A DNA stretch of 64,000 nucleotides from Paracoccus thiocyanatus (lineage in GTDB: Bacteria; Pseudomonadota; Alphaproteobacteria; Rhodobacterales; Rhodobacteraceae): the NCBI RefSeq assembly GCF_900156255.1, contig NZ_FTMK01000013.1, forward strand, positions 39,666-103,665, read 5' to 3'. A program made the position numbers and the translations under genes. The notes under the pieces were generated by a model. The model was not told the origin of the DNA. It searched no databases and saw nothing but the letters and a program-made list of their open reading frames with translations. Below are positions 46,378 to 55,983 of this stretch, in pieces. Positions within the stretch are counted from its first letter, which is position 1, and each line of letters opens with the position of its first letter.

Positions 46378-47716
46378 CCGTCATTCCTTCGACCAGAAGG
46401 CTGGGAACACGCATCGCCCGCCAGTCGGTCAGGTCGTTGGCGGCGGTCAGGCGCAGCAGCATGTCGCGCAGATTGCCGGCGATGGTGCATTCGTTGACGG
46501 CATAGGCGATCTCGCCGTTCTCGACCCAGAAGCCGCCGGCGCCGCGTGAATAATCCCCGGTCGTGCCGTTGATCGAGGCGCCCAGCATCGAGGTCACGAC
46601 CATGCCGCGCCCCATTTCGCGGATCAGCTCTTGCGGCGTCTTGTCGCCGGGGGCCAGTTCCAGATTGGTCACGCCGGGCGAAGGCGGGCTGCCCGCGCCG
46701 CGCATGGCATTGGCGGTCGAGGCCATCCCCAGCTTGCGCCCGGTGGCCAGATCCAGCGTCCAGCCCTGCAAGACGCCGTCGGCCACGATCATCCGCGGCG
46801 CCGTCGCCAGCCCCTCGGCGTCGAACAGGCGCGATGAACCATAGCGCGGCCGGTGCGGGTCCTCGCGCAGGTCGAACCCCTTGGGCAGCACCTGTTCCCC
46901 CAGCGCATCGCGCAACCAGCTGGCGCCCCGCGCGACCGAAGCGCCGTTTGCCGCCCCGACCAGATGGCCGATCAGGCCCGAGGCCACGCGCTCGTCGAAA
47001 AGAATGGGGAATGCGCCGGTCGGCGGCTTTCTTGCCCCGCGCCGGGCCAGGGTGCGCTGCGCGGCAAGCCGGCCGATTTCCTCGGGCGGGGGCATGTCGG
47101 CGGCGTGGACGCGGCTTTCGCCGGCCCAGTCGCGTTCCATCCCCAAGCCTTCGCCGGTGATGGCGACCACGGACAGGCTGTGGCCGCTGCGCCCATATCC
47201 GGCCGAGAAACCGTTGCTGGCGGCCAGCCACATGCGCCGATGCGAATGGCTGGCGCTGGCGGCTTCGATCATGGAAATCCCATCGACCGCAAGCGCCGCC
47301 GCCTCGGCGCGCAGGGCCAGTTCCTGCAACGCTTCGGGCGTGGGCTCGGGGCCGTGGTCGTAAAGGTCCAAGGCGCCGCTGTCGGTGTCGCGGGCAAGCT
47401 GCCCCGGCTCGGCCAGGCCCAGCGTGTCGTCGACCGGCGCCTCGCGCGCCATGGCGACGGCGCGGGCGGCCATCTCTTCGATGGTGCGGTCCGAGCGGTC
47501 CGAGGCCGAGACGCAAGCCTGCCGCCCGCCCAGCAGCACCCGCAGCCCGATCTCGACCCCCTCGGCGCGCTCGGCATGTTCCAGCTTCCCGCCGCGCATG
47601 TCGACCGAGACGGCGGCGGCCTCCAGCGCAACGGCGTCGGCCTGCTCGGCCCCCGCCTTGCGCGCCGTGGTCAGAAGCTGCTGCGTCAAAGCCTCTAGTC
47701 GATGATATTCGGACAT
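46364..47716 (-). CDS. pmbA: TldD/PmbA family metallopeptidase regulator (TldE)
   Basis: 450 residues from the ATG at 47716 with AAGGTG upstream. Family blocks: VSVDMRGGKLEHAERAEGVE, DERVASGLIGHLVGAANGAS, LGASINGTTGDYSRGAGGFW and NECTIAGNLRDMLLRL. It has no HExxxH zinc motif, which belongs to the TldD partner, so this is the PmbA/TldE subunit. The TldD-TldE pair degrades unstructured peptides and helps mature microcins. tldD is not in the window. Confidence 0.92.
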   Translation of the reverse strand: MSEYHRLEALTQQLLTTARKAGAEQADAVALEAAAVSVDMRGGKLEHAERAEGVEIGLRVLLGGRQACVSASDRSDRTIEEMAARAVAMAREAPVDDTLGLAEPGQLARDTDSGALDLYDHGPEPTPEALQELALRAEAAALAVDGISMIEAASASHSHRRMWLAASNGFSAGYGRSGHSLSVVAITGEGLGMERDWAGESRVHAADMPPPEEIGRLAAQRTLARRGARKPPTGAFPILFDERVASGLIGHLVGAANGASVARGASWLRDALGEQVLPKGFDLREDPHRPRYGSSRLFDAEGLATAPRMIVADGVLQGWTLDLATGRKLGMASTANAMRGAGSPPSPGVTNLELAPGDKTPQELIREMGRGMVVTSMLGASINGTTGDYSRGAGGFWVENGEIAYAVNECTIAGNLRDMLLRLTAANDLTDWRAMRVPSLLVEGMTVAGA

Positions 47717-47733
47717 GGGTTCACCTTGAATGG

Positions 47734-47757
47734 GGCGGGGGGCCGGCCGGCCCCGCC
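47734..47757 (-). terminator. GC-rich hairpin after the DUF2125 gene
   Basis: GGCGGGG (47734-47740) and CCCCGCC (47751-47757) pair perfectly around a GGCCGGCC-containing loop. It stands between the DUF2125 stop (47809) and the pmbA start (47716), so it may end the former's transcript. There is no T-run. Confidence 0.4.
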
Positions 47758-47808
47758 ACAAGATCCGCCGGGGCGGGCCGGGCGTTGGAACCCGTGCCCG
47801 CGGCCGGA

Positions 47809-49344
47809 TTACTTGATCTGCTGGCCATTGGCGAAGATCGTGCCGTCTTCCCTGAACTCCAGCCTGGTTTCCAGCTTGTCTTCGCCCTCGGCGACCGGCT
47901 TGGCGAACATGGCCATCATCATGCGCACGCCCATGATCTGATCCTCGGGGATCAGGCCCATGGCGCCCAGCTTGTCGATCAGCCCGTTCACGCCCTCATA
48001 GGTGGCGTTGATCTCGCCGACCGGGGTGGTCATGTCGCCGCCTTCCGGTGCATTCAGCGCGCCCTGGGCGTTCACCTTGGCGCCCAATGCATCCAGCGCG
48101 ACCTGGTTGATCGTGACCTCGACCGGCTCGAAGGGCTGCGGCTCGGCGGTCTCGGTCCCCTCGGCCGGCGCCTCTTGCGGGGCTGCTGCCAGGCCGGCCG
48201 GATCGAAGATGTCCTTGACCACCTTCATCTGTCCGGTCACGTCGATGTCCAGCGAGGCCGGGTCGCGCGGCAACTGGCCCTGGGCGTCGAACAGGTTCCA
48301 GATCGCATCGCCCAGCGTCAGACCAGCCAGGGAATAGGCGAACTTGAACGGCTGCGCGTCGTCGGACTGCATCACCGGAAGCTGCATGTCAAAGCTGCCG
48401 CTTTCGATGGCGTAATTGATCGGAAACGGCATGTCGGCCGCGGACAGTTCGAAACTGCCGGCATCCGAGCCCGCCTGATAAGCCATGCCGTCCTGCGACA
48501 GGCTATAGCTAAGGTCGAAGCCCTTGCCGTCAAACTTTCCCGCGCCGCTGGTCGGCTCGCCGGCTTCGTCGGTGCCGGCAAAGTCGAAGCTGGCGGCCAG
48601 CGCACCGGATTTCAGCACCCCGCTCATGACCAGGCCGGCCTTGAGCGCGGCGTTCATGTCCTCTTCGATCCGGGCGCCGTCGGGAACGGCCATCTCGCCG
48701 GTAAGGTCCAGATCGTCGAGATTGCCTTCGAAGCCGATCTTGTCGCCTTCCTCGTTGTCCACATTGCCCGAGAAGGTGATCTTGCCCGATTTCATCGTAT
48801 AATCGTATTTTGCCGGCGATCCGGCGACGATGTGGAAGATGCCGGTGGATTCGGCAATGCCGACCTTGATCGGCAGCGGATGTTCCTTGTCGCCGCGCGT
48901 CATCGTGGTCAGCGTGATATCCATCGCCGGATAGTCGAAATCATGCGTCATGTCCTGGGCCGCGCCCGAGGTGATGATGACGTTGCCGGGCAGGGCGACG
49001 GCAAAGGGCAGGCTGTAGCTTTGCCCGTCGGGATCGGTGCCATGCGCCGTGCCGGTCATCTGGTCGGCAAAGACGGTCTTGACCTTGCCATCGCCGGTTT
49101 CGCTTAGCGTGACCTGGGGGATGCTGACGCTGACCTGGCTTTCGGGCATGCCGCCCTGGATCGTCAGGTCGGTCAGGGTCAGCGTATCGCCGGCCTTGTC
49201 GCGCTTGCCCTCGGTCACGCTATAGCCGACCGATTGGTAGTAATCGACCCAGGACTGCCACACCTGTTCCGAAGTCACGTCGGCAAGGGCCGGGCCGGTC
49301 ATCGCAGCCAGCGCCAGAGCCGAGCTTGTCAGTCGCAGGTTCAT
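47809..49344 (-). CDS. DUF2125 domain protein, exported
   Basis: 511 residues from the ATG at 49344, with AAAGGTG upstream. A signal peptide (SALALAAMTGPALA) precedes a long beta-rich, Asp/Gly/Thr-rich chain with DLTIQGGMPESQVSVSIPQV, AMDITLTTMTRGDKEH and VEVTINQVALDALGAKVNA. The repeated amphipathic strands recall AsmA/TamB-type lipid-groove proteins, but that is only a visual impression. DUF2125 is widespread in Rhodobacteraceae and has no known function. Codon use is less extreme in GC than in neighbouring genes. Confidence 0.82.
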   Translation of the reverse strand: MNLRLTSSALALAAMTGPALADVTSEQVWQSWVDYYQSVGYSVTEGKRDKAGDTLTLTDLTIQGGMPESQVSVSIPQVTLSETGDGKVKTVFADQMTGTAHGTDPDGQSYSLPFAVALPGNVIITSGAAQDMTHDFDYPAMDITLTTMTRGDKEHPLPIKVGIAESTGIFHIVAGSPAKYDYTMKSGKITFSGNVDNEEGDKIGFEGNLDDLDLTGEMAVPDGARIEEDMNAALKAGLVMSGVLKSGALAASFDFAGTDEAGEPTSGAGKFDGKGFDLSYSLSQDGMAYQAGSDAGSFELSAADMPFPINYAIESGSFDMQLPVMQSDDAQPFKFAYSLAGLTLGDAIWNLFDAQGQLPRDPASLDIDVTGQMKVVKDIFDPAGLAAAPQEAPAEGTETAEPQPFEPVEVTINQVALDALGAKVNAQGALNAPEGGDMTTPVGEINATYEGVNGLIDKLGAMGLIPEDQIMGVRMMMAMFAKPVAEGEDKLETRLEFREDGTIFANGQQIK

Positions 49345-49426
49345 TTCATAACACCTTTCCGGCGAGAATTGCATAGAAACGTCACTCCGGTTTCTGCCAC
49401 AGCCGGAACGCGGGTCCAAGGAGGGA

Positions 49427-50047
49427 ATGTTGATCACCAGGGAAATCGTCGGCGGGATCGGGCGCATCACCATTTCGCGCCCCGCCAAGGCCAATTCGCT
49501 GACCGGCGCCATGCTGGCGGAACTGACCGCCGCTTTCGACGCGCTGGCTGCCGATCCGGGCCTGCGCGCCGTGATCCTGACCGGCGAAGGCCGGGTGTTT
49601 TCCGCCGGCGCCGACCTGGACGAGGCGCGCGCCGGGCTGGCCCTGTCCCCGGAATGGGAACGGCTGTCGTCCCGCGTCGCCTCGATGCCCTGCCTGACCA
49701 TCGCGGCGCTCAACGGCACGGCGGCGGGCGGGGCGTTGGGCATGGTGCTGGCCTGCGACCTGCGGCTGGCGGTGCCGGGGGCGAAGATCTTCTACCCGGT
49801 CATGCGCCTGGGCTTCCTGCCCCAGCCCAGCGACCCCTTGCGCCTGCGCGCGCTGGTCGGGCCGGCGCGGGCCAAGATGATCCTGATGGCCGGGCAAAAG
49901 ATCCCCGCCGAAGAGGCGCTGGCCTGGGGGCTGATCGACCGCCTGGTCGCGCCCCAGGCGCTGCTGGACGAGGCCGAAGCGCTGGCCGCCGATGCCTGCG
50001 CCGCCGACGCCGCCCATGGTGCGGCGATCAAGCGGATGCTGGAATAG
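49427..50047 (+). CDS. Enoyl-CoA hydratase/isomerase family protein, short form
   Basis: 206 residues against ~260 for typical members, with the C-terminal trimer helices missing. The crotonase core is clear: NSLTGAMLAELTAAFDALAA, GRVFSAGADLDE and AALNGTAAGGALGMVLACDL, which forms the oxyanion hole. The Pro-Glu that usually precedes the xxLG motif is here Pro-Val (FYPVMRLGFLP), so a catalytic Glu appears to be lost. It may be another crotonase-fold activity. GGAGGG lies very close to the ATG, so a TTG one codon later is possible. Confidence 0.8.
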   Translation: MLITREIVGGIGRITISRPAKANSLTGAMLAELTAAFDALAADPGLRAVILTGEGRVFSAGADLDEARAGLALSPEWERLSSRVASMPCLTIAALNGTAAGGALGMVLACDLRLAVPGAKIFYPVMRLGFLPQPSDPLRLRALVGPARAKMILMAGQKIPAEEALAWGLIDRLVAPQALLDEAEALAADACAADAAHGAAIKRMLE

Positions 50048-50114
50048 GGCAGGCGGCCGTCCGGTTCACGGCGCGGCGGGAAACAGGCCGCGCGGCGGAC
50101 CGCCCGCCCGACCG

Positions 50115-50456
50115 TCAGGCATAGGCGGCTTGCTTGCCGAAATGCTGGCAAAGCATGTAATAGACCACCGGGCGGTATTTGTTGCGGTTCGAACTGCCGT
50201 ATTTCGCCATCACCTCGTCGATGGCGGCCGACAGTTCAGGACCGTCCGGCAGGCCCAGCTTTTTCATCAGGTAGTTCGTCCTGATCCGCTCCAACTCGGA
50301 CTTGTCCGAAGCGGCGACGGTTTCCGCGTCGGCATCGTAGATCGAGGGCCCGCAGCCGATGACCACCTGGGTCAGCAGGTCCATGTCGGGCGTCACGCCC
50401 AGCTTTTCCGTCATGTCGGCGGCGTATTTGGCGATCAGATCGTCGCGCTTGCTCAT
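50115..50456 (-). CDS. DUF2853 family protein
   Basis: 113 residues from the ATG at 50456. It is small, soluble and helical, with MTEKLGVTPDMDLLTQVV, LERIRTNYLMKKLGL and YGSSNRNKYRPVVYYMLCQH, which define DUF2853. Structures exist for the family but no function is known. No membrane or signal sequence is visible. A possible promoter lies at 50495-50522. Confidence 0.85.
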   Translation of the reverse strand: MSKRDDLIAKYAADMTEKLGVTPDMDLLTQVVIGCGPSIYDADAETVAASDKSELERIRTNYLMKKLGLPDGPELSAAIDEVMAKYGSSNRNKYRPVVYYMLCQHFGKQAAYA

Positions 50457-50494
50457 GCTCCGTCCCTCTCCTTCGGAATGCGCGTTTCCGGGAA

Positions 50495-50522
50495 AGCCTA
50501 ACGCCGGGCTAATAAATATCAA
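50495..50522 (-). promoter_or_regulatory. Candidate promoter for the DUF2853 gene
   Basis: On the reverse strand TTGATA (50522-50517) and TAGGCT (50500-50495) are 16 bases apart, about 39 bases upstream of the ATG, in a locally A/T-rich stretch. The -35 matches well, but the -10 matches the sigma-70 consensus only loosely. Confidence 0.35.
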
Positions 50523-50545
50523 CCGAAACCTTGCCCTGCGGCGAT

Positions 50546-50980
50546 TCAGCCGCGCAAGGCCGCGGCCAGCGCCGCGGAAATGCGGGCGCCGTCCTCGGCC
50601 GGCAATTGCGGCGGGGTCGTAAAGCTGTCGGTGCCGTCCTGAAGATAGGCTTGCGACGACACGTCATGCACATGGTGCATCGGCACGACATGGGCATGGG
50701 CATGGGCCACATGGATGCCGGTATAGAACAGCGCCACCCGCTCGACCGCGTAGATCGCCTTCATCTGGCGGGCCAGGCGCTGCGCGCAATCGGTGATGCG
50801 GGTGGCCAGATCCTGGGGCAGATCCTCGAACCAGGGATAGTGCCGCTTGGGGATGATCAGGCAATGGCCGGGGCGGATGGGATGCAGGTCCAGGAAGGCC
50901 AGGATATGCTCGTCCTCATGGACCCGGTGCGCCGGCAATTCGCCGCGCGCGATGCGGCAGAACAGGCAATCGTCGGACAT
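50546..50980 (-). CDS. HIT family protein
   Basis: 144 residues. The histidine triad is in IHVAHAHAHVVPMHHVHD, and the N-terminal CLFCRIARGELPAHRVHEDE is typical of the Hint branch. Such enzymes hydrolyse nucleoside phosphoramidates or dinucleoside polyphosphates. It is downstream of ahcY by 31 bases on the same strand, and both act on adenosine-containing compounds, though a functional link is only inferred. Confidence 0.92.
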   Translation of the reverse strand: MSDDCLFCRIARGELPAHRVHEDEHILAFLDLHPIRPGHCLIIPKRHYPWFEDLPQDLATRITDCAQRLARQMKAIYAVERVALFYTGIHVAHAHAHVVPMHHVHDVSSQAYLQDGTDSFTTPPQLPAEDGARISAALAAALRG

Positions 50981-51011
50981 TCGTCATCCCCCCTTGTTCA
51001 GGCCCGGCGGC

Positions 51012-52403
51012 TCAGTAGCGGTAATGTTCGGGCTTGAACGGGCCCTGCGGGGTCACGCCGATATAGGCGGCCTGTTCCTGCGACAGGGTAGTCAGCTTGA
51101 CGCCGATCTTGTCCAGGTGCAGCCGGGCGACCTTTTCGTCAAGCGCCTTGGGCAGGATATAGACGCCGGGCGCGTAGTCGTCCCCCTTGGTCCACAGCTC
51201 GATCTGCGCCAGCACCTGGTTGGTGAAGCTGGCCGACATGACGAAGCTGGGATGGCCGGTGGCATTGCCCAGGTTCAGAAGCCGCCCTTCGGACAGCAGG
51301 ATGATGCGATTGCCCGAGGGCATCTCGATCATGTCCACCTGGTCCTTGACGTTGGTCCACTTGTGGTTCTTTAGCGCGGCGACCTGAATTTCATTGTCGA
51401 AATGGCCGATATTGCCGACGATGGCCATGTCCTTCATCTCGCGCATATGCTCGATGCGGATCACGTCCTTGTTGCCGGTGGTGGTGACGAAGATATCGGC
51501 GCTGTCCACCACGTCTTCCAGCACCACGACCTCGAACCCGTCCATGGCGGCTTGCAGCGCGCAGATCGGATCGACCTCGGTCACTTTCACGCGCGCGCCT
51601 GCGCCGCGCAGGCTTGCGGCCGAGCCCTTGCCCACGTCGCCATAGCCGCAGACCACGGCGACCTTGCCGGCCATCATCACGTCGGTGGCGCGGCGGATGC
51701 CGTCCACCAGCGATTCCTTGCAGCCATATTTGTTGTCGAATTTCGACTTGGTGACGCTGTCGTTGACGTTGATCGCCGCAAAGGGCAGCAGGCCGCGCTT
51801 GTGCAGGTCGTAAAGCCGATGCACGCCCGTCGTGGTTTCCTCGGAAACGCCCTGGATGGCGTCGCGCTGGCGGGTGAACCAGCCGGGGGTTTCGGCCAGC
51901 CGCTTGCGGATCTGGGCAAACAGCGCCTCTTCCTCTTCGCTGGTGGGGGTGTCGATCAGGCCGGTCTCGCCCGCCTCGACCCGCGCGCCCAGCAGCACAT
52001 ACATGGTCGCGTCGCCGCCATCGTCCAGGATCATGTTCGCCGTGCCTTCCGCGAACTGGAAGATGCGGTCGGTATAGGACCAGTATTCCGGCAGCGTCTC
52101 GCCCTTGATGGCAAAGACCGGGATGCCGGCTTGCGCGATCGCCGCCGCGGCATGGTCCTGGGTCGAGAAGATGTTGCACGACGCCCAGCGGACCTCGGCC
52201 CCCAGCGCCACCAGCGTCTCGATCAGCACCGCGGTCTGCACGGTCATGTGCAGGCTGCCGGCGATGCGGGCGCCGGCCAGGGGCTTGGCGGCGCCATATT
52301 CGGCGCGCAACGCCATCAGGCCGGGCATCTCGGTTTCGGCGATGTCCAGCTCCTTGCGGCCGTAATCGGCCAGGGCGATGTCGCGGATGATGGAATCGGT
52401 CAT
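51012..52403 (-). CDS. ahcY: Adenosylhomocysteinase
   Basis: 463 residues, the usual length. [35 protein letters not shown] [14 protein letters not shown], the NAD-binding [17 protein letters not shown] and [20 protein letters not shown] are diagnostic, and the C-terminus ends KPEHYRY as expected. It splits S-adenosylhomocysteine into adenosine and homocysteine, clearing the product inhibitor of methyltransferases. The 69-bp upstream gap shows no recognisable SAH riboswitch. Confidence 0.97.
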   Translation of the reverse strand: MTDSIIRDIALADYGRKELDIAETEMPGLMALRAEYGAAKPLAGARIAGSLHMTVQTAVLIETLVALGAEVRWASCNIFSTQDHAAAAIAQAGIPVFAIKGETLPEYWSYTDRIFQFAEGTANMILDDGGDATMYVLLGARVEAGETGLIDTPTSEEEEALFAQIRKRLAETPGWFTRQRDAIQGVSEETTTGVHRLYDLHKRGLLPFAAINVNDSVTKSKFDNKYGCKESLVDGIRRATDVMMAGKVAVVCGYGDVGKGSAASLRGAGARVKVTEVDPICALQAAMDGFEVVVLEDVVDSADIFVTTTGNKDVIRIEHMREMKDMAIVGNIGHFDNEIQVAALKNHKWTNVKDQVDMIEMPSGNRIILLSEGRLLNLGNATGHPSFVMSASFTNQVLAQIELWTKGDDYAPGVYILPKALDEKVARLHLDKIGVKLTTLSQEQAAYIGVTPQGPFKPEHYRY

Positions 52404-52472
52404 GGGGCCCCTCGCGCCTGTGTCATGGGCGGGGCCTTAGCATCCCCGGCGCGGTCCTGCAAACCCAAGCGA

Positions 52473-52916
52473 TCAGCCGTCGATTCCCGCCTCGGTGAAG
52501 AAGGTCTGCGGGCTGGCCCGGTCGCTGAACCCGATCCCCGAGGCGATGACGCAACTGGTTGCGTCCGGGCGCTCGAACACCAGGGTCCAGGTGCCCATCA
52601 GGTCGGATCCCCAAAGCGTGGTGCCCTGCGCGCCGTCGGCGATGCGGGTTTCGCCGAAATCGTGGCGCAAGGTGTTTTCCAGGTCGGCGTCGCGTTCGCA
52701 CCAGGGCTGGTCTTCGGGCGCGCTGGCCGAGGCGGGCAGGGTGCGCGCGATCTCGCGCACCGCCCGCGGCTCCAGCCCCGCCATGGCGGACCAGCCGCGC
52801 GGATGGGCCAGGTTTTCCGCGCGGCTTTGGATCGCGGCCTGGGCGGACAGCGCCGGCACGGCCAGCAGCGCCGCCAGCAGCGCGGGCAGGATGCGGTGGG
52901 CCGAAGGTGTCTTCAT
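52473..52916 (-). CDS. Exported protein of unknown function
   Basis: 147 residues, not recognised. A signal peptide (LLAALLAVPALSAQA) is followed by a small mature domain with REIARTLPASASAPEDQPWC, DFGETRIADGAQGTTLWGSD and GTWTLVFERPDATSCVIASG. The two cysteines near residues 73 and 122 could form a disulfide bond. It lies upstream of ahcY on the same strand, 69 bases away, and is divergent from glk across a 160-bp gap. Confidence 0.7.
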   Translation of the reverse strand: MKTPSAHRILPALLAALLAVPALSAQAAIQSRAENLAHPRGWSAMAGLEPRAVREIARTLPASASAPEDQPWCERDADLENTLRHDFGETRIADGAQGTTLWGSDLMGTWTLVFERPDATSCVIASGIGFSDRASPQTFFTEAGIDG

Positions 52917-53076
52917 CGTCTCAACCTTTCGCTTTCACGCGGTTCATTGGCAGGAAAACCCCGCAAAGCCGGCCGGGGTTCCCGAAAGGTTCCGGCCCGC
53001 ACGGGCCAAGGCGATGGCGGCAGGGCCGCCGATGCCCTAGAAAGGCCCCAGGGCAAGACGCGCGGAGAAACAAGCG

Positions 53077-54003
53077 ATGGCGATCCTGTTGGCCGATGTG
53101 GGCGGCACCAATGCGCGGATGGCGCTGGCATGCGAGGGCGTGCTGGCGCCCCGGACGATCACCCGCTTTCGCGGCGACGATTACGCAAGCTTCGACGCGG
53201 TGGTGATGGCCTATCTGGCCCAGCAGGGCAGCCCCCAGATCGACGCGGCCTGTATCGCCGTGGCCGGCCCGGTCTGGGGAGACGAGGCGCGGCTGACCAA
53301 TCGCGACTGGAGCTTTTCCGCGGCGCGGCTGGGGGCGCTGTCGGGCGCGCCGCGCGTGCGGCTGATCAACGACCTGATGGCGCTTGGCTATGCCACGCCG
53401 GCGCTGGACGGTGCGGCGGCGGGATTCCTGCGCGTCCCGGCCCAAGGCGCGCTGTCGAACGGCCAGCGGCTGGTGGTCAATGCCGGCACCGGCTTCAATG
53501 TCTGCGCGGTCAAGGTGTCGCCCGAAGGCGGCATCGCCTGCCTTGCCGCCGAGGAAGGCCATACCCGCCTGCCCGTCTCGGTCGCCAGGCCGCTGGCCGA
53601 GGCGCTGGGGCAGGGCGCGGCCTCTGGTATCGGCTCGGTCGAGGAACTTTTCGCCGGCCGCGGCCTGGCCCGCCTGCACGCGCTGCGCAGCCGCATGCCC
53701 CAGGGCCGCCCCGAAGAGGTGGTCGCCGCCGCCGCCCGCCATGACGGCGAGGCCGAAGAGACGCTGCGCCTTTACGCCCGGCTGCTGGGGCTGCTTTGCC
53801 GCGAACTTGCCTTGCGATTCATGCCGATGGACGGGATGTTCCTGGCCGGCAGCGTCGCGCGCTCTTGCACCGAACGGTTCGAAATCTTCGAGCGCGCCTT
53901 TCTTTCCGACCCGCTGATGGCCGCGATTCCGCAGGCGGTGCCGATCGGGGTGATCCGCGACGATATGGCGGCGCTGCATGGCTGCCTGGCCGCGATCCGC
54001 TGA
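53077..54003 (+). CDS. glk: Glucokinase (Glk family)
   Basis: 308 residues. The phosphate-1 motif LLADVGGTNARMALA is at the N-terminus, followed by AVAGPVWGDEARLTNRDWSF, INDLMALGYA, AEEGHTRLPVSV (with the catalytic-region Glu-His) and the adenosine-loop GMFLAGSVARS. It phosphorylates glucose to glucose-6-phosphate with ATP. GGAG lies upstream of the ATG. tamA follows after 90 bases. Confidence 0.92.
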   Translation: MAILLADVGGTNARMALACEGVLAPRTITRFRGDDYASFDAVVMAYLAQQGSPQIDAACIAVAGPVWGDEARLTNRDWSFSAARLGALSGAPRVRLINDLMALGYATPALDGAAAGFLRVPAQGALSNGQRLVVNAGTGFNVCAVKVSPEGGIACLAAEEGHTRLPVSVARPLAEALGQGAASGIGSVEELFAGRGLARLHALRSRMPQGRPEEVVAAAARHDGEAEETLRLYARLLGLLCRELALRFMPMDGMFLAGSVARSCTERFEIFERAFLSDPLMAAIPQAVPIGVIRDDMAALHGCLAAIR

Positions 54004-54093
54004 AAATCGCCAAGAAGCGGGCGGCTGCGCTGGATTTTATGCGCGCGGCCTGCGATGCTTGCGACAAAACCGCACAAGCAGGGCAGTCGGGCA

Positions 54094-55983
54094 ATGAAAA
54101 GCTGGATCAAGGCAGGAACGGCGGCCGCAATCGTGCTGGGCGTCGGCGCGGGCATGGTGATGGCGCAATCCTCCGGCCCTTCTTCGTCCCTGCCTTTCTC
54201 GGGCTGGTTCGGCGGCGGCGATCCCAATGACGATTCGCCCGTCAACCTGGATTTCCAGGTCCAGGGCGGCGACGATGACCTGCTGCCGGCGATCCGGGCG
54301 ACCTCGCTTCTGGTCGGCGCCCAGGCCGAGGGGCGGGTGACCGGACAGGACATGCTGGCCGCCGCGCGGGGCGATTACGCCCGCATCCTGGGGGTGCTTT
54401 ACGACCAGGGCTATTATTCGGGCCTGATCGACATCACCCTGGACGGGGTCGAGGCGGCCAGCATCGCCCCCCTTGATGCGCCCGCAGGGGTGCGCCGGGT
54501 GGTGGTTTCGGTCCAGCCGGGGCCGCGCTTTCGCTATAGCCGGGCCGAAATCGCGCCCGTGGCGCCCGGAACCGACCTTCCCAGCGATTATCGCCGCGGC
54601 GAGATCGCCCGCACCGGCGACATGAAGAACGCCGCGACCGCCGGCGTGGCCGGGTGGCGCGATGTCGGCCATGCCAAGGCCGAGGTGGCCGATACCGAGA
54701 TCGTCGCCGATCACGCCGCCAACCTGGTGGACAGCCGCATCCGCCTGGCGCCCGGCCCGGAACTGCGCTTTGGCCAGCTGACCATCCGCGGCCACGAGCG
54801 CATGAACCCGCGCCGGCTGCGCAAGATCGCCGGCTTTCCCGAAGGCGAGCGTTTCGACCCCGAGAAGCTGGAGGATGTCAGGAAGCGCCTGCGCCGCTCG
54901 GGCGTATTCTCGGCCATCACCCTGACCGAGGCGGATGCCGTCGGACCCGGCAACACGCTGGACGTGGACCTGTTGGTGACGGAACAGAAGCTGCGCCGGC
55001 TGGGCGCGGGCTTTGAATATTCCAATACCGACGGGCTGTCGCTGACCGGCTATTGGATCAACCGCAACCTGTTTCGCGGCGGCGAGCGGCTGCGCGTGGA
55101 CGCCAGCGTCTCGGATATCGGCGGCGACACCGGGCGCGATTACAGCCTGGGGCTGCGCATCGACCGGCCCGCCACCATCACCGCCGACACCACCGGCTAT
55201 GTGCTGGCCACCGTCGAAAGCCTTCAGGAAGAGGATTACGACCTTGACGCCGGCACCTTCGGCCTGGGCTTCACCTGGATTCCCAGCGACGAGCTGACCG
55301 CCGATATCGCCCTGCAATACCGGGCGCTGCGCGTGGACGACGATGGCGGCCGCACCGATTTCCGGCTGCTCGCCCTGCCGGCGACGGTTCTGTGGGACAA
55401 GCGCGACGAGCCGACGGATGCCAAGCGCGGCTATTGGCTGTCGGGCGGCATCACGCCCTTTGTGGGCTTGCAGGACGAAACCGGCTCGGGCGCGCAGGTC
55501 CTGGCCGAGGGGCGGGTCTATTACAGCTTCGGCACCGACGACCGCTTCACCCTGGCCGGCCGGGCGCGGCTGGGCACCGTGGTCGGCCCCGAGATCGAGG
55601 AAACGCCGCGCGACTATCTGTTCTGGTCCGGCGGCGGCGGCACGGTGCGCGGCCATTCCTATGAATCGCTGGGGGTCGAGGTGATCCCCGACGACAGCGG
55701 CGGCACGGTCCGCACCGGCGGCATGTCCATCGTCACCCTGACCGCCGAAACCCGCATCCAGGTCCGCGAACGCATCGGGCTGGCGCTGTTCGCCGATGCC
55801 GGCCGCGTCTGGGAAGACAGCGCCTTTTCCGGCCCCAGCGGCTGGCAGGCAGGCGCGGGCGCGGGCATACGCTATCGCACGCCGGTCGGGCCTTTGCGTT
55901 TCGACATCGCCGCGCCGGTCGGCGGGGGCGATGGCGATGACGGCGGGGTGCAGGTCTATATCGGTCTGGGGCAGGCGTTCTGA
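54094..55983 (+). CDS. tamA: Translocation and assembly module TamA (Omp85 family)
   Basis: 629 residues from the ATG at 54094, chosen so that the signal peptide (GTAAAIVLGVGAGMVMAQ) is N-terminal. POTRA-like domains occupy roughly residues 45-290, including RFRYSRAEIAPVAPGTDL and LRFGQLTIRGHERMNPRRLR. The C-terminal Omp85 barrel has the lid-loop motif VRGHSYESLG and ends VQVYIGLGQAF with a terminal Phe. It inserts autotransporters and other outer-membrane proteins with TamB. Its TGA overlaps the tamB ATG. Confidence 0.93.
   Translation: MKSWIKAGTAAAIVLGVGAGMVMAQSSGPSSSLPFSGWFGGGDPNDDSPVNLDFQVQGGDDDLLPAIRATSLLVGAQAEGRVTGQDMLAAARGDYARILGVLYDQGYYSGLIDITLDGVEAASIAPLDAPAGVRRVVVSVQPGPRFRYSRAEIAPVAPGTDLPSDYRRGEIARTGDMKNAATAGVAGWRDVGHAKAEVADTEIVADHAANLVDSRIRLAPGPELRFGQLTIRGHERMNPRRLRKIAGFPEGERFDPEKLEDVRKRLRRSGVFSAITLTEADAVGPGNTLDVDLLVTEQKLRRLGAGFEYSNTDGLSLTGYWINRNLFRGGERLRVDASVSDIGGDTGRDYSLGLRIDRPATITADTTGYVLATVESLQEEDYDLDAGTFGLGFTWIPSDELTADIALQYRALRVDDDGGRTDFRLLALPATVLWDKRDEPTDAKRGYWLSGGITPFVGLQDETGSGAQVLAEGRVYYSFGTDDRFTLAGRARLGTVVGPEIEETPRDYLFWSGGGGTVRGHSYESLGVEVIPDDSGGTVRTGGMSIVTLTAETRIQVRERIGLALFADAGRVWEDSAFSGPSGWQAGAGAGIRYRTPVGPLRFDIAAPVGGGDGDDGGVQVYIGLGQAF

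Noticed and set aside
52404..52472. Possible SAH or SAM-SAH riboswitch upstream of ahcY
   Set aside because: The gap is only 69 bases and neither the SAH aptamer core nor a matching stem set is visible.
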